This document shows, one piece after another, positions 36,721 to 43,946 of a stretch of 64,000 bases of DNA. The first letter of the stretch is position 1; every line of letters starts with the position of its first letter. The stretch is from assembly GCF_016859125.1 (NCBI RefSeq), contig NZ_CP069338.1, forward strand, positions 11,349,501 to 11,413,500. Direction: 5' to 3'. The notes beneath the pieces were generated by a model. That model did no database searches. It was not told the DNA's origin and was given only the letters and a program-made list of their open reading frames with translations. Both the position numbers and the translations under genes were made by a program. This stretch comes from Archangium violaceum (GTDB lineage Bacteria; Myxococcota; Myxococcia; Myxococcales; Myxococcaceae).

Positions 36721-37554
36721 GTGCGCGTCGGGGCTCACGAGTCCATCGCGGGAGGCGTGAGCCGGGCGCTGGCACGTGCCGAGGCGCATGGCGCGCGCGG
36801 CCTGCAGGTCTTCACGAAGAACGCGCGGGGCTGGAAGGCCCCTCCCCTCACCGAGGAGGAGTGCCACGCCTTCCGCGAGGAGGTGCGGCGCACGGGGCTG
36901 CCGGTGGTGGCGCACGGCAGCTACCTGGTGAACCTCGGCACGGAGGAGCCGGCGCAGCGCGAGAAGTCGCTGGACTGCGTCGTCGAGGAACTCACCCGCT
37001 GCGAGCGCCTCGGCATCCCCTTCCTCGTCCTCCACCCCGGCGGCCACCCGGACGAGCAACGCGGGCTGACGTTGATCGCCCAAGCCCTGGACGAGGTGCA
37101 CGCGCGCACCCCGCGCTTCCAGTCCCGTGTGTGCCTGGAGGTGACAGCGGGCCAGGGCAACTGCCTGGGCTGGCGCTTCGAGCACCTGGCCGAGGTGCTA
37201 TCCCGGACGGGAGACGCGGGGCGGCTGGGCATCTGTTTGGATACCTGCCATCTGTTCGCCGCCGGATACGATTTGTCGACGGAAGCCGGTTACCATGAGG
37301 TGATGGCCGAGTGTGACCGGGTGCTGGGGCTGGAGCGGGTGCACTGCATCCACCTCAACGACAGCAAGAAGCCGTTGGGCTGCCGGGTGGATCGCCACGA
37401 GGAGGTGGGCAAGGGAGCGATCGGGCTCACGCCCTTCCGCTGCCTCATGAAGGATCCGCGGTTCGTCAACACCATTGGAATCCTGGAGACACCTTTTCCC
37501 GAGCGTTATCCAGAAGCCATCAGTCTTCTCGAATCGCTCCGCGGGAGGAAGTAA
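36721..37554 (+). CDS. nfo: Endonuclease IV (deoxyribonuclease IV)
   Basis: Cleaves abasic sites during base-excision repair. The 277-residue AP endonuclease has all nine metal ligands in place: H65 (VVAHGSYLVNLG), H105 (LVLHPGG), E140 (CLEVTAGQG), D174 and H177 (CLDTCHLFAAGYD), H211 (CIHLNDSK), D224 and H226 (RVDRHEEVGKG) and E256 (ILETPFP). GTG start 3 bp after the fic stop. The DHH phosphoesterase follows 11 bp later, so the repair and nuclease genes probably share the promoter at 35761. Confidence 0.95.
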   Translation: MRVGAHESIAGGVSRALARAEAHGARGLQVFTKNARGWKAPPLTEEECHAFREEVRRTGLPVVAHGSYLVNLGTEEPAQREKSLDCVVEELTRCERLGIPFLVLHPGGHPDEQRGLTLIAQALDEVHARTPRFQSRVCLEVTAGQGNCLGWRFEHLAEVLSRTGDAGRLGICLDTCHLFAAGYDLSTEAGYHEVMAECDRVLGLERVHCIHLNDSKKPLGCRVDRHEEVGKGAIGLTPFRCLMKDPRFVNTIGILETPFPERYPEAISLLESLRGRK

Positions 37555-37565
37555 ACAGCGCCCCC

Positions 37566-38690
37566 ATGCCTGCTACACCAACAGCCAACAGCCGCAGGAC
37601 GCCAGGAGGCGGAGAGGGCTCGGACCCCCCGCCACGGATCGCGACCCTGCCGGCGCGAGCCAAGCTGGAGCGGCTGCTCCGGGTGGCCAAGGGTCACAAG
37701 AAGGCCCTGGTCCTCACCCATGACAACCCGGATCCCGACTCCATCGCCTCCGCGGTGGCCCTGGCCCATCTGTTGAAGGAGCGGGCGGGCTTGGAGGAGG
37801 CCCGGGTGGGTTACGGCGGCATCATCGGCCGCGCGGAGAACATCGCCTTCGTGAAGGTGCTCCGCCTCCCCGTGGTGCCCATCGCGCAGCTCGACCTGGA
37901 CGAGTACGACCTGCTGGCGCTGGTGGACACCCAGCCGCCCACGGGCAACCACGCCATCCCCCCGCGTCTGCGAGGCGAGGTGGACATCGTCATCGACCAC
38001 CACCCGCTGCGCGACGAGAGCCTCGAGGCCCCCTTCGCGGACGTGGGAGGCGACTTCGGCGCCACCTCGACGATGCTCGTGGAGTACCTGCGCGCCGCGA
38101 GGATCGAGCCGTCGACGGAGGTGGCCACCGCGCTCTTCTACGGCCTGAAGGCGGACACGCGAGACCTGGGGCGCGAGACGACCCAGACGGACATCGACAC
38201 GTACCTGTGGCTGTTCCCGCGGATGGACAAGCAGCTGCTGGGACAGATCGAGCACCCGGAGCTGCCCGCGCGCTACTTCCAGCTGTACCACACGGCCTAC
38301 GAGCGGGCGAAGGTGTACGGGGACACGGCCATTGTGACGGACCTGGAGGAGGTCTACTCGCCGGACATGGTGGCCGAGGTAGCCGAGCGGCTGATGTTCC
38401 TCGAGGGGATGAAGTGGTCGCTGGCATACGCCACGTACCGCAACCAGCTCTTCCTGTCGTTGAGGGTGAAGGATCGGCGGATGAACGCGGGCCGGCTCAT
38501 CCGGGAGATCTGCGAGGACTACGGGGGCTCGTCGGGAGGCCATGGCAGCATGGCGGGCGCGCGGATTCCGCTGTCGGGGCGGGCGACGCAGCGCAAGGCG
38601 CTCAAGCGCGAGCTGGTGCGCCGCTTCCTCGAGGCCTTTGGAGTGTCGGACGAGCGGCCCGTGGGCCTGCTGTCCGCGCCCTCGCCGTGA
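37566..38690 (+). CDS. DHH/DHHA1-family phosphoesterase (NrnA/RecJ-like)
   Basis: 374 residues. DHH domain with HDNPDPDSIAS, a central DTQPP and the family name motif DHHPLRDES, then a DHHA1 domain with GGSSGGHGSMAGARIP. These manganese enzymes degrade nano-RNA, linear dinucleotides (pApA, pGpG) or single-stranded DNA; NrnA-like activity is the best guess from the length. It could link to the cyclic-di-GMP turnover implied by the diguanylate cyclase, but that is inference. The first ~25 residues are Pro/Gly-rich and disordered. Its stop overlaps the next start as GTGA. Confidence 0.88.
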   Translation: MPATPTANSRRTPGGGEGSDPPPRIATLPARAKLERLLRVAKGHKKALVLTHDNPDPDSIASAVALAHLLKERAGLEEARVGYGGIIGRAENIAFVKVLRLPVVPIAQLDLDEYDLLALVDTQPPTGNHAIPPRLRGEVDIVIDHHPLRDESLEAPFADVGGDFGATSTMLVEYLRAARIEPSTEVATALFYGLKADTRDLGRETTQTDIDTYLWLFPRMDKQLLGQIEHPELPARYFQLYHTAYERAKVYGDTAIVTDLEEVYSPDMVAEVAERLMFLEGMKWSLAYATYRNQLFLSLRVKDRRMNAGRLIREICEDYGGSSGGHGSMAGARIPLSGRATQRKALKRELVRRFLEAFGVSDERPVGLLSAPSP

Positions 38691-39832
38691 TCTACTGGGA
38701 CCACAACGCGGCCGCGCCGGTGCGGCCGGAGGTCGCCACGCTGCTGGCGCGGACGTTCTCCGAGGGAGGTTGGGGCAACGCCTCCAGCGTGCACCGGAGC
38801 GGGCGAGAGGCCCGGGGCCGGCTGGACGCGGCGCGGGCCCGGGTGGCGCGCGTGCTGGGATGCGAGCCGAAGGAGGTGTGCTTCACCGGCTCGGGCTCGG
38901 AGGCGGACGCACTGGCCTTGAAGGGGGCCTGGCTCGCGCGGAAGGAGCCGCGGCGGCGACGCGTGGTGACCTCGACCCTCGAGCACCCGGCGGTGCTGGC
39001 GGCGCTGAAGCAACTGGAGACGCAGGGCGCGGAGGTGGTGCGGGTGGGCCCGGGGCGGGACGGCCGGGTGGCGCTGGAGGCGATGCTGGAGGCGCTGACG
39101 CCGGAGACGGTGCTCTGCTCGTTGATGTGGGCGAACAACGAGACGGGCGTGGTGCAGCCGGTGGCGGAGCTGTCGAGGGCCTGCCGGCAGCGGGGCATCC
39201 TGTTCCACACGGACGCGGTGCAGGCGGCGGGGAAGCTCCCCACGAACCTGCGCGAGGTGGACGCGGACCTGCTGACCCTGTCGGCGCACAAGTTCGGAGG
39301 CCCCGCGGGAGCGGGCGTGCTGGTGGTGCGCAAGGGCGTGGAGCTCCAGGCGCTGACGCCGGGACACCAGGAAGCGGGGCTGCGCGGAGGGACGCAGAAC
39401 GTGCCCTACGCGGAGGCCCTGGCACTGGCCCTGGAGCTGGCCCACGAAGAGCAGCCGGCACACGCGGAACGGGTACGGACACTGCGGGACACCTTCGAGC
39501 ACGAAGTACGCTCGCGCATCGCGGATGTGACGGTGAACGGAGAGGGAGCGCCGCGGGTGCCGAACACGAGCAACCTGTGCTTCCACGGAGCGGACGGCGA
39601 AGCACTGCTGATCGCGCTGGACCTGGAGGGAATCTGCGTGTCGTCGGGAGCGGCGTGCGCCTCGGGGACGCTGACCCCCTCGCACGTGTTGCTGGCGATG
39701 GGCCTCACCCCCGCGCAGGCACACGGCTCCCTGCGCTTCTCACTCGGTCCGGCGACGACGGAGGCGGAGGTGACGCGGGTCGTGGAGGCGCTGGCCACCC
39801 ACGTCCCGAGGGCCCGTGAACTGAACGTATAA
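38687..39832 (+). CDS. Cysteine desulfurase (NifS/IscS family)
   Basis: PLP enzyme that removes sulfur from cysteine for Fe-S clusters and thio-modifications. 381 residues: IYWDHNAAAPV at the N-terminus, cofactor His/Asp region LEHPAVL...FHTDAVQAAGK, PLP lysine K202 (LSAHKFGGP) and catalytic loop with C324 (SSGAACASGTLTPSHVL). GTG start overlaps the DHH stop by four bases, implying coupling. No iscU, iscA or thiI lies nearby, so it may serve tRNA thiolation or general sulfur transfer; the short loop (class I/NifS-like) is noted. Ends 1 base before a palindromic element. Confidence 0.92.
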   Translation: MIYWDHNAAAPVRPEVATLLARTFSEGGWGNASSVHRSGREARGRLDAARARVARVLGCEPKEVCFTGSGSEADALALKGAWLARKEPRRRRVVTSTLEHPAVLAALKQLETQGAEVVRVGPGRDGRVALEAMLEALTPETVLCSLMWANNETGVVQPVAELSRACRQRGILFHTDAVQAAGKLPTNLREVDADLLTLSAHKFGGPAGAGVLVVRKGVELQALTPGHQEAGLRGGTQNVPYAEALALALELAHEEQPAHAERVRTLRDTFEHEVRSRIADVTVNGEGAPRVPNTSNLCFHGADGEALLIALDLEGICVSSGAACASGTLTPSHVLLAMGLTPAQAHGSLRFSLGPATTEAEVTRVVEALATHVPRARELNV

Positions 39833-39833
39833 G

Positions 39834-39868
39834 CCCCCTCTCCCCCTGGGAGAGGGCTGGGGTGAGGG
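39834..39868. repeat. Dispersed palindromic element, copy C (inverted)
   Basis: ccccctctccccctgggagagggctggggtgaggg begins 1 base after the cysteine desulfurase stop; shown in pieces: ccctctcccc, tgggagaggg, tggggtgaggg. Inverted relative to copies A, B and D. Likely serves as a 3'-end hairpin. Confidence 0.75.
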
Positions 39869-39920
39869 TATCTCCTCCCCTGTGCCCCGACTCCGCCCCC
39901 GTGAACCAGAAGCCCCTGAC

Positions 39921-40088
39921 TCACCACTTCTGATCGGGGAGCTGCTTCTCGCGAACGTCACCTGGGGGCTGGCCATAACCCGGAGAGCCCTCGTGGGCCT
40001 CGTTGGGGTTGTCCGGCTTGTGCTCGACCTTGCGCTCCGTATCGGCCTCGCGGGTCTCCTGCGGCTTCTTCTCCTTCTCGGTCGCCAT
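39921..40088 (-). CDS. Small hydrophilic protein of 55 residues
   Basis: A 55-residue protein made almost entirely of Lys, Glu, Asp, Pro, Gln and Gly (MATEKEKKPQETREADTERK ... ending LPDQKW), with no hydrophobic core, so predicted disordered. The ATG at 40088 has a strong ribosome site (GGAGGA, about 7 bases upstream), which supports reality despite the size. It lies between palindromic copies C and D, downstream of the kinase gene on the same strand but separated from it by 122 bases including the element. Composition recalls small stress-related hydrophilins; no family recognised. Confidence 0.65.
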   Translation of the reverse strand: MATEKEKKPQETREADTERKVEHKPDNPNEAHEGSPGYGQPPGDVREKQLPDQKW

Positions 40089-40170
40089 CTCGAATCCTCC
40101 CTCGTGGAGGGGAAGATCGGCATCGAGGGAACGACCGGCATCCAGGAGCGGGCAGACAGGGGAGCGCAGA

Positions 40171-40205
40171 CCCTCACCCCCGCCCTCTCCCTGAGGGAGA
40201 GGGAG
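40171..40205. repeat. Dispersed palindromic element, copy D
   Basis: ccctcacccc-cg-ccctctccc then tgagggagagggag, ending 5 bases before the stop codon of the leftward kinase gene. Together with copy C it flanks the 55-residue gene in opposite orientation. Confidence 0.75.
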
Positions 40206-40210
40206 ATGGC

Positions 40211-41152
40211 TCACTTCGCGTCGGTGATCCCGAACAGCCCGCGGACGACGGCGGCGATGGCCAGCGGCGTGCCCACCCGCTCGTCGTAATGCGGCGCCAG
40301 GGCCTCGGCGAAGGCCTCGGCGGAGGGGAATCGATCCTCGGGATTGACCGAGAACCCCCGGTGGATGATCTCGTCCAGGGCCTCGGAGATCTCCGGGCGG
40401 ATGAGACTCGGCGGCAGGTAGTCCCGGTAGACGATCTTCGTGAAGACCTCTTCCGGGGTGGAGCCGGTGAAGGGGCGCTGCAGCGTCAGCAGCTCGTAGA
40501 GCACGACGGTGGCGGCCCACAGGTCCACCTGTGGGGAGATGGCCCCCTGCAGGGCCTCCGGCGACAGGTAGTAGGGCTTGCCAAGGACCTCGCCGCCCTG
40601 GAGCACGCCATCCACGCGCAGGCGGGCCACGCCGAAGTCGCCCAGCTTGATGTCGCCCAACCGCGAGATGAACAGGTTGGAGGGCGAGATGTCGCAGTGG
40701 ACGATGCCCAGCGGCTCGTCCTGGGGGCCGGTGACGGAGTGGGCGTAGGCCAGGGACTCGAGCAGCACCCGGCCCAGGTAGATGGAGAAGTCCAGGGGCA
40801 GGTGGATGCCGCGCAGCTTGCAGCGACGGAGGATGTGACCCAGGTCCCTCCCGTCCACCAGCTCCATGACGATGAAGTACTGGCCCTCGACCAGGCCCAC
40901 GTCGAGCACCTGGACGATGTTGGGATGATCCAACTGCTTGGTGAGACGGGCCTCGGCGGCGAAGAGGGCGACGGAGGCCGGATCCTTGGTGAGGGCGGGC
41001 AACAGCCGCTTGAGGGCCACGGTCCAGCCCTGACGCGGTCCGGAGCGGACGCGAGCGCGGAAGACCTCGGCCATGCCCCCCTTGCCGAGCTGCGATAGGA
41101 TTTCGTAGTTGCCGAGGATCCGGGGGATCCGCGGCGTGGGAGAGGTGCTCAC
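40211..41152 (-). CDS. Eukaryote-type Ser/Thr protein kinase (HCD variant)
   Basis: 313 residues, essentially a bare kinase domain: glycine loop LGKGGMAEV, K48 (VALKRLL), E68, catalytic loop H152-C153-D154 (VHCDISPSN), DFG at 172-174 and APE-like LSPEAL. The Arg of HRD is Cys, making it a non-RD kinase that would not need activation-loop phosphorylation in the usual way. No transmembrane or sensor domain, so cytoplasmic. GTG start, 4 bp after the TPR gene stop, so they form an operon and the TPR protein may be its partner or anchor. Confidence 0.9.
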   Translation of the reverse strand: MSTSPTPRIPRILGNYEILSQLGKGGMAEVFRARVRSGPRQGWTVALKRLLPALTKDPASVALFAAEARLTKQLDHPNIVQVLDVGLVEGQYFIVMELVDGRDLGHILRRCKLRGIHLPLDFSIYLGRVLLESLAYAHSVTGPQDEPLGIVHCDISPSNLFISRLGDIKLGDFGVARLRVDGVLQGGEVLGKPYYLSPEALQGAISPQVDLWAATVVLYELLTLQRPFTGSTPEEVFTKIVYRDYLPPSLIRPEISEALDEIIHRGFSVNPEDRFPSAEAFAEALAPHYDERVGTPLAIAAVVRGLFGITDAK

Positions 41153-41156
41153 GCGC

Positions 41157-42092
41157 TCACGGTCCCGTCTGTTGCCGCCTTCCGGCAGAAGCCTTGGAGT
41201 GGTTGGTGAAGGCCTGTTGGGTCAGCTGGACGTACTTCCCGAGGGACGCGGGATCCGACCCCAACAGCTTGTCCAGCTCGGCGTCCTGGGTGCCCTCGGC
41301 GATGGCGAAGCCGAGCTTCACCGCCATCCCCAGGTGGGACAGGGCCTGCTTCTTGTCGCTGATCCGGCTGTAGGCACAGGCCAGGTTGTAGTGGATGCGC
41401 GCATCACGCGGATTGAGCGCCCAGGCCCGGTTCAGGGCCTCGATGGCGTCGGAGGCCTGGCCCCGCATCAACCAGGCGGTGCCCAGGCCGAAGAAGGCCA
41501 CCCAGTTGCGATCGTCGTAGGAGAGGCTCCGCTCGAACTCGGCGGCCGAACCGCCCCAGTTCTTCTCCCCCAGCAGCCGGTTGCCCCGCTCCAGCGCCGC
41601 CTTGGCGGCCTCGGGGTTGCGCTTCTCCGAGCGCAGGCGCGACATGGCGGCTCCCCCGCCACGCACCGAGGACGCGGGAGGTGCCTCCGTCACCGGCTGC
41701 AGCACCATCAGGCCCCCCTTGCCCAGCACCGGCGCCTGACACCCCGCCCGAGGCCGCACGTAGGCCGTCAGCGTCCGATCCTCCGGGCTGAACAGGGCGA
41801 GGATGGGCAGGGTGTCCATGGTGGGGCAGGACGTCCCCTCCAGGCACAGGGTGAGTTGCCCCACCAGCACGTTGCCCTGGAGCACCCCTTCCAGCACCCG
41901 GCTCCGGGGGGCGAAATCGCAGGGGCCTCCTCCGGTGGTGAATGCCACGAGCCGATCCTTCTCCGTGCTCAGCTCCACCCGCCCCAGTACGCTCGCCTGG
42001 TAGCTCCCCTGAGGAACCGACTCCGCGCTGGCGGCTCCGGGGGCTGCGGCGACGAAGGCCGCGAGGCCGATTGTTCTGGATACGGACGCCAT
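41157..42092 (-). CDS. Exported TPR protein
   Basis: 311 residues. Signal peptide (1-23; TIGLAAFVAAAPGAASA) followed by a ~130-residue beta-rich domain with paired cysteines (GGGPCDFAP, LCLEGTSCPTM, RAGCQAP) and then three TPR units at about 180-285 (AKAALERGNRLLGEKNWGGS; NWVAFFGLGTAWLMRGQASDA; ARIHYNLACAYSRISDKKQA). Likely periplasmic scaffold. The ATG at 42092 is chosen for the signal peptide and a GGAGCGG upstream; ATGs at 42110 and 42113 are possible. Operon with the Ser/Thr kinase, which is cytoplasmic, so a direct interaction would require the TPR part to stay inside. Confidence 0.78.
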   Translation of the reverse strand: MASVSRTIGLAAFVAAAPGAASAESVPQGSYQASVLGRVELSTEKDRLVAFTTGGGPCDFAPRSRVLEGVLQGNVLVGQLTLCLEGTSCPTMDTLPILALFSPEDRTLTAYVRPRAGCQAPVLGKGGLMVLQPVTEAPPASSVRGGGAAMSRLRSEKRNPEAAKAALERGNRLLGEKNWGGSAAEFERSLSYDDRNWVAFFGLGTAWLMRGQASDAIEALNRAWALNPRDARIHYNLACAYSRISDKKQALSHLGMAVKLGFAIAEGTQDAELDKLLGSDPASLGKYVQLTQQAFTNHSKASAGRRQQTGP

Positions 42093-42152
42093 GGGTGGGA
42101 GCCGCTCCATCATAGGAGGGGGTCGGCTGGCTTGTAAACGTGCGCCAATGGC

Positions 42153-42181
42153 TTGACCCATCCCCCCTGCGTTCTTATCAT
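42153..42181 (+). promoter_or_regulatory. Strong sigma-70-type promoter upstream of the candidate 6S RNA
   Basis: TTGACC (42153-42158), exactly 17 bases, TATCAT (42176-42181). Among the best promoter matches in the window and not placed at a protein start: the next coding start is nearly 300 bases away. Start expected about 42188, giving a precursor with ~65 bases before the folded RNA. Confidence 0.65.
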
Positions 42182-42252
42182 TCCTCCAGCGATTCCTGGG
42201 TTTCTCCAGGAGTTTCAGGGATTTGCAGTAAGGAAAGGCTTGTTGAAGGGCT

Positions 42253-42442
42253 GTCCCCTGCGGGGCGCGTGATGCCCAGCAGAAATTCGAACCGATACGT
42301 CCATATCGGGGTCCGTTTCGGGCTCCATGTGCAAGCCCTCCCCTCACGGGATGAGGGAAGCCTACGGAGCCACGACTTCGAACCCCACCTGGCTTTTTTA
42401 GGGTTCAATGGACGCTAGGCACACGGCCATGCTGCGGGGGAC
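42253..42442 (+). ncRNA. ssrS: Candidate 6S RNA
   Basis: 6S RNA binds the sigma-70 polymerase holoenzyme by mimicking an open promoter. This ~190-base segment closes on itself: gtcccctgc (42253-42261) pairs with gcgggggac (42434-42442), followed by TTTTTCTT. Next inward, gtg-a-tgcc (42269-42276) pairs with ggcacac (42418-42424). A long apical arm has ggctcc/ggagcc (42321-42326, 42366-42371) and ccctca/tgaggg (42341-42346, 42352-42357). On the 3' side of the central open region sits the small hairpin gaaccc/gggttc (42380-42385, 42401-42406), as in known 6S RNAs. The gene for 5-formyltetrahydrofolate cyclo-ligase follows, the conserved ssrS-ygfA order. Alternative: a long leader of that gene. 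Confidence 0.65.
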
Positions 42443-42472
42443 TTTTTCTTACTCTTGTCGGGAGCGGGGCAG

Positions 42473-43099
42473 GTGGCGAGCGAGACGGTGGCACAAGAGG
42501 GGACGGCTCGGAAGGTGTCGCTGCGCGAGGAGCTGACGGCGCGGCGTAAGGCGATGACGCCTGACATCATCGACGAGCGGGGGCTGAAGGTTCAGGCGCG
42601 GTTCCTGGCCACGCCCTACTACCAAAAGGCGAGGACGGTGGCGCTCTACGCTCCCATTCGGGGCGAGGTGCCCACACGGGACATCCTCATCGCGGCGCTG
42701 CAGGACGAGAAGATCGTCTGCTACCCGCTGTCCCACGTCCATGGACGCATCCTGTCCTTCCGGGCCATCAAGTCCGAGGCCGAGCTGGAGCCGGGGCGGC
42801 TCGGAGTGCGCGAGCCCACCAACTCCGCGGAGCTCATCCCGGTGGACCAGATCGATCTGTTCGTGGTGCCCGGGCTGGGCTTCACGCGCGACGGCAAGCG
42901 ACTGGGCCGGGGTGGCGGCTATTACGACGCCACGCTCAAGGCGGCCTCGGCACGCAGCCGCCGGGTGGGGCTGGCCTTCGGCGATCAGATCGTCGATACC
43001 ATGCCGACGACGAATGACGACGTGGACATGGACCTCGTCGTCACCGAGTCGGAGACAATGCGCGGGCTCTACCGCGACTGGGATTTCCTCGACACGTGA
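42473..43099 (+). CDS. 5-formyltetrahydrofolate cyclo-ligase
   Basis: Converts 5-formyl-THF to 5,10-methenyl-THF with ATP (YgfA/MTHFS family). 208 residues with LREELTARRKAM near the N-terminus, ALYAPIRGEVPTRDI, the phosphate/folate loop LGFTRDGKRLGRGGGYYDATL and VGLAFGDQIVDTMPTTNDDVDMD at the C-terminus. Start GTG at 42473 is preferred because GGGAGCGGGG lies 8 bases upstream; a TTG at 42455 is the alternative. It directly follows the candidate 6S RNA. Stop overlaps the next start as GTGA, implying coupling with the YmdB-type gene. Confidence 0.92.
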   Translation: MASETVAQEGTARKVSLREELTARRKAMTPDIIDERGLKVQARFLATPYYQKARTVALYAPIRGEVPTRDILIAALQDEKIVCYPLSHVHGRILSFRAIKSEAELEPGRLGVREPTNSAELIPVDQIDLFVVPGLGFTRDGKRLGRGGGYYDATLKAASARSRRVGLAFGDQIVDTMPTTNDDVDMDLVVTESETMRGLYRDWDFLDT

Positions 43100-43887
43100 A
43101 AGTACTCTTCATGGGTGATGTGGTGGGCAGGCCGGGAGTCACGGCCGTGCGCACCCTTCTGCCCAAGCTCATCGCGCGCCACTCGGTGGACCTGGTCGTC
43201 GCCAACGCTGAAAACAGCGAAGGCGGCGCCGGGATCTCCCCCGAGTCGGCCGAAGCGCTGCTCGCCAGTGAGGTCAACCTCCTGACGAGCGGCAACCATT
43301 TCTGGACCAAGAAGCAGATCCTCCCCTGGGTTCAGGACAACCCGAACCTGCTGCTGCGCCCGGCCAACTACCCGAAGGGGGCGCCGGGCAAGGGGCACAC
43401 CGTCATCCAGACGCCGGACGGGCGCAAGCTCGGGGTGCTCAACCTCGAGGGGCGCGTCTTCATGAAGCCGCTGGACAACCCGTTCACGGTGGCGCCGGAT
43501 CTGGTGGCGGAGCTGCGCAAGCAGACGCCCTGCATCCTGGTGGACATGCACTGCGAGGCCAGCAGCGAGAAGAACGCCATGGGCGCGCACCTGGATGGCA
43601 AGGTGTCCGCCGTGGTGGGCACGCACACGCACGTGCAGACGGCCGACGAGCGGATATTGCCGGGTGGCACGGCCTTCATCACCGACGTGGGCATGTGTGG
43701 CCCGCTGGACTCCGTGATCGGGGTGAAGAAGGAGCTCTCCATCGAGCGCTTCATCACCCTGCGCAACACGCCCTACGAGGTGGCCAAGAACCTCGTCTAC
43801 CTGCAGGGCGTGGTCATCGACATGGATGACAAGACGGGGAAGGCGCGGAGCATCGAGCGCATCCGCGAGCACCTGCCGGGTACGTAG
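43096..43887 (+). CDS. YmdB-family metallophosphoesterase (cyclic nucleotide phosphodiesterase type)
   Basis: 263 residues of the TIGR00282/YmdB family, whose Bacillus member hydrolyses 2',3'-cAMP and influences biofilm and motility programmes. Metal motifs: FMGDVVGRPG at the N-terminus, ANAENSEGGAG, LLTSGNHFW, VDMHCEASSEK and VVGTHTHVQTADE, all intact. GTG start overlapping the cyclo-ligase stop. Possible role in RNA turnover; in many genomes it neighbours rny, which is absent here. Confidence 0.92.
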   Translation: MKVLFMGDVVGRPGVTAVRTLLPKLIARHSVDLVVANAENSEGGAGISPESAEALLASEVNLLTSGNHFWTKKQILPWVQDNPNLLLRPANYPKGAPGKGHTVIQTPDGRKLGVLNLEGRVFMKPLDNPFTVAPDLVAELRKQTPCILVDMHCEASSEKNAMGAHLDGKVSAVVGTHTHVQTADERILPGGTAFITDVGMCGPLDSVIGVKKELSIERFITLRNTPYEVAKNLVYLQGVVIDMDDKTGKARSIERIREHLPGT

Positions 43888-43946
43888 GCCCTCCCCTCGC
43901 CTTCTGTGTCAACCCGGCCGGGTTTTCGGCTAGGTTGCGCGGCGCC

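Noticed and set aside
42140-42418. Possible 92-residue protein in the gap before the cyclo-ligase gene
   Set aside because: No ribosome site, atypical codon use, and the DNA is better explained as a structured RNA.
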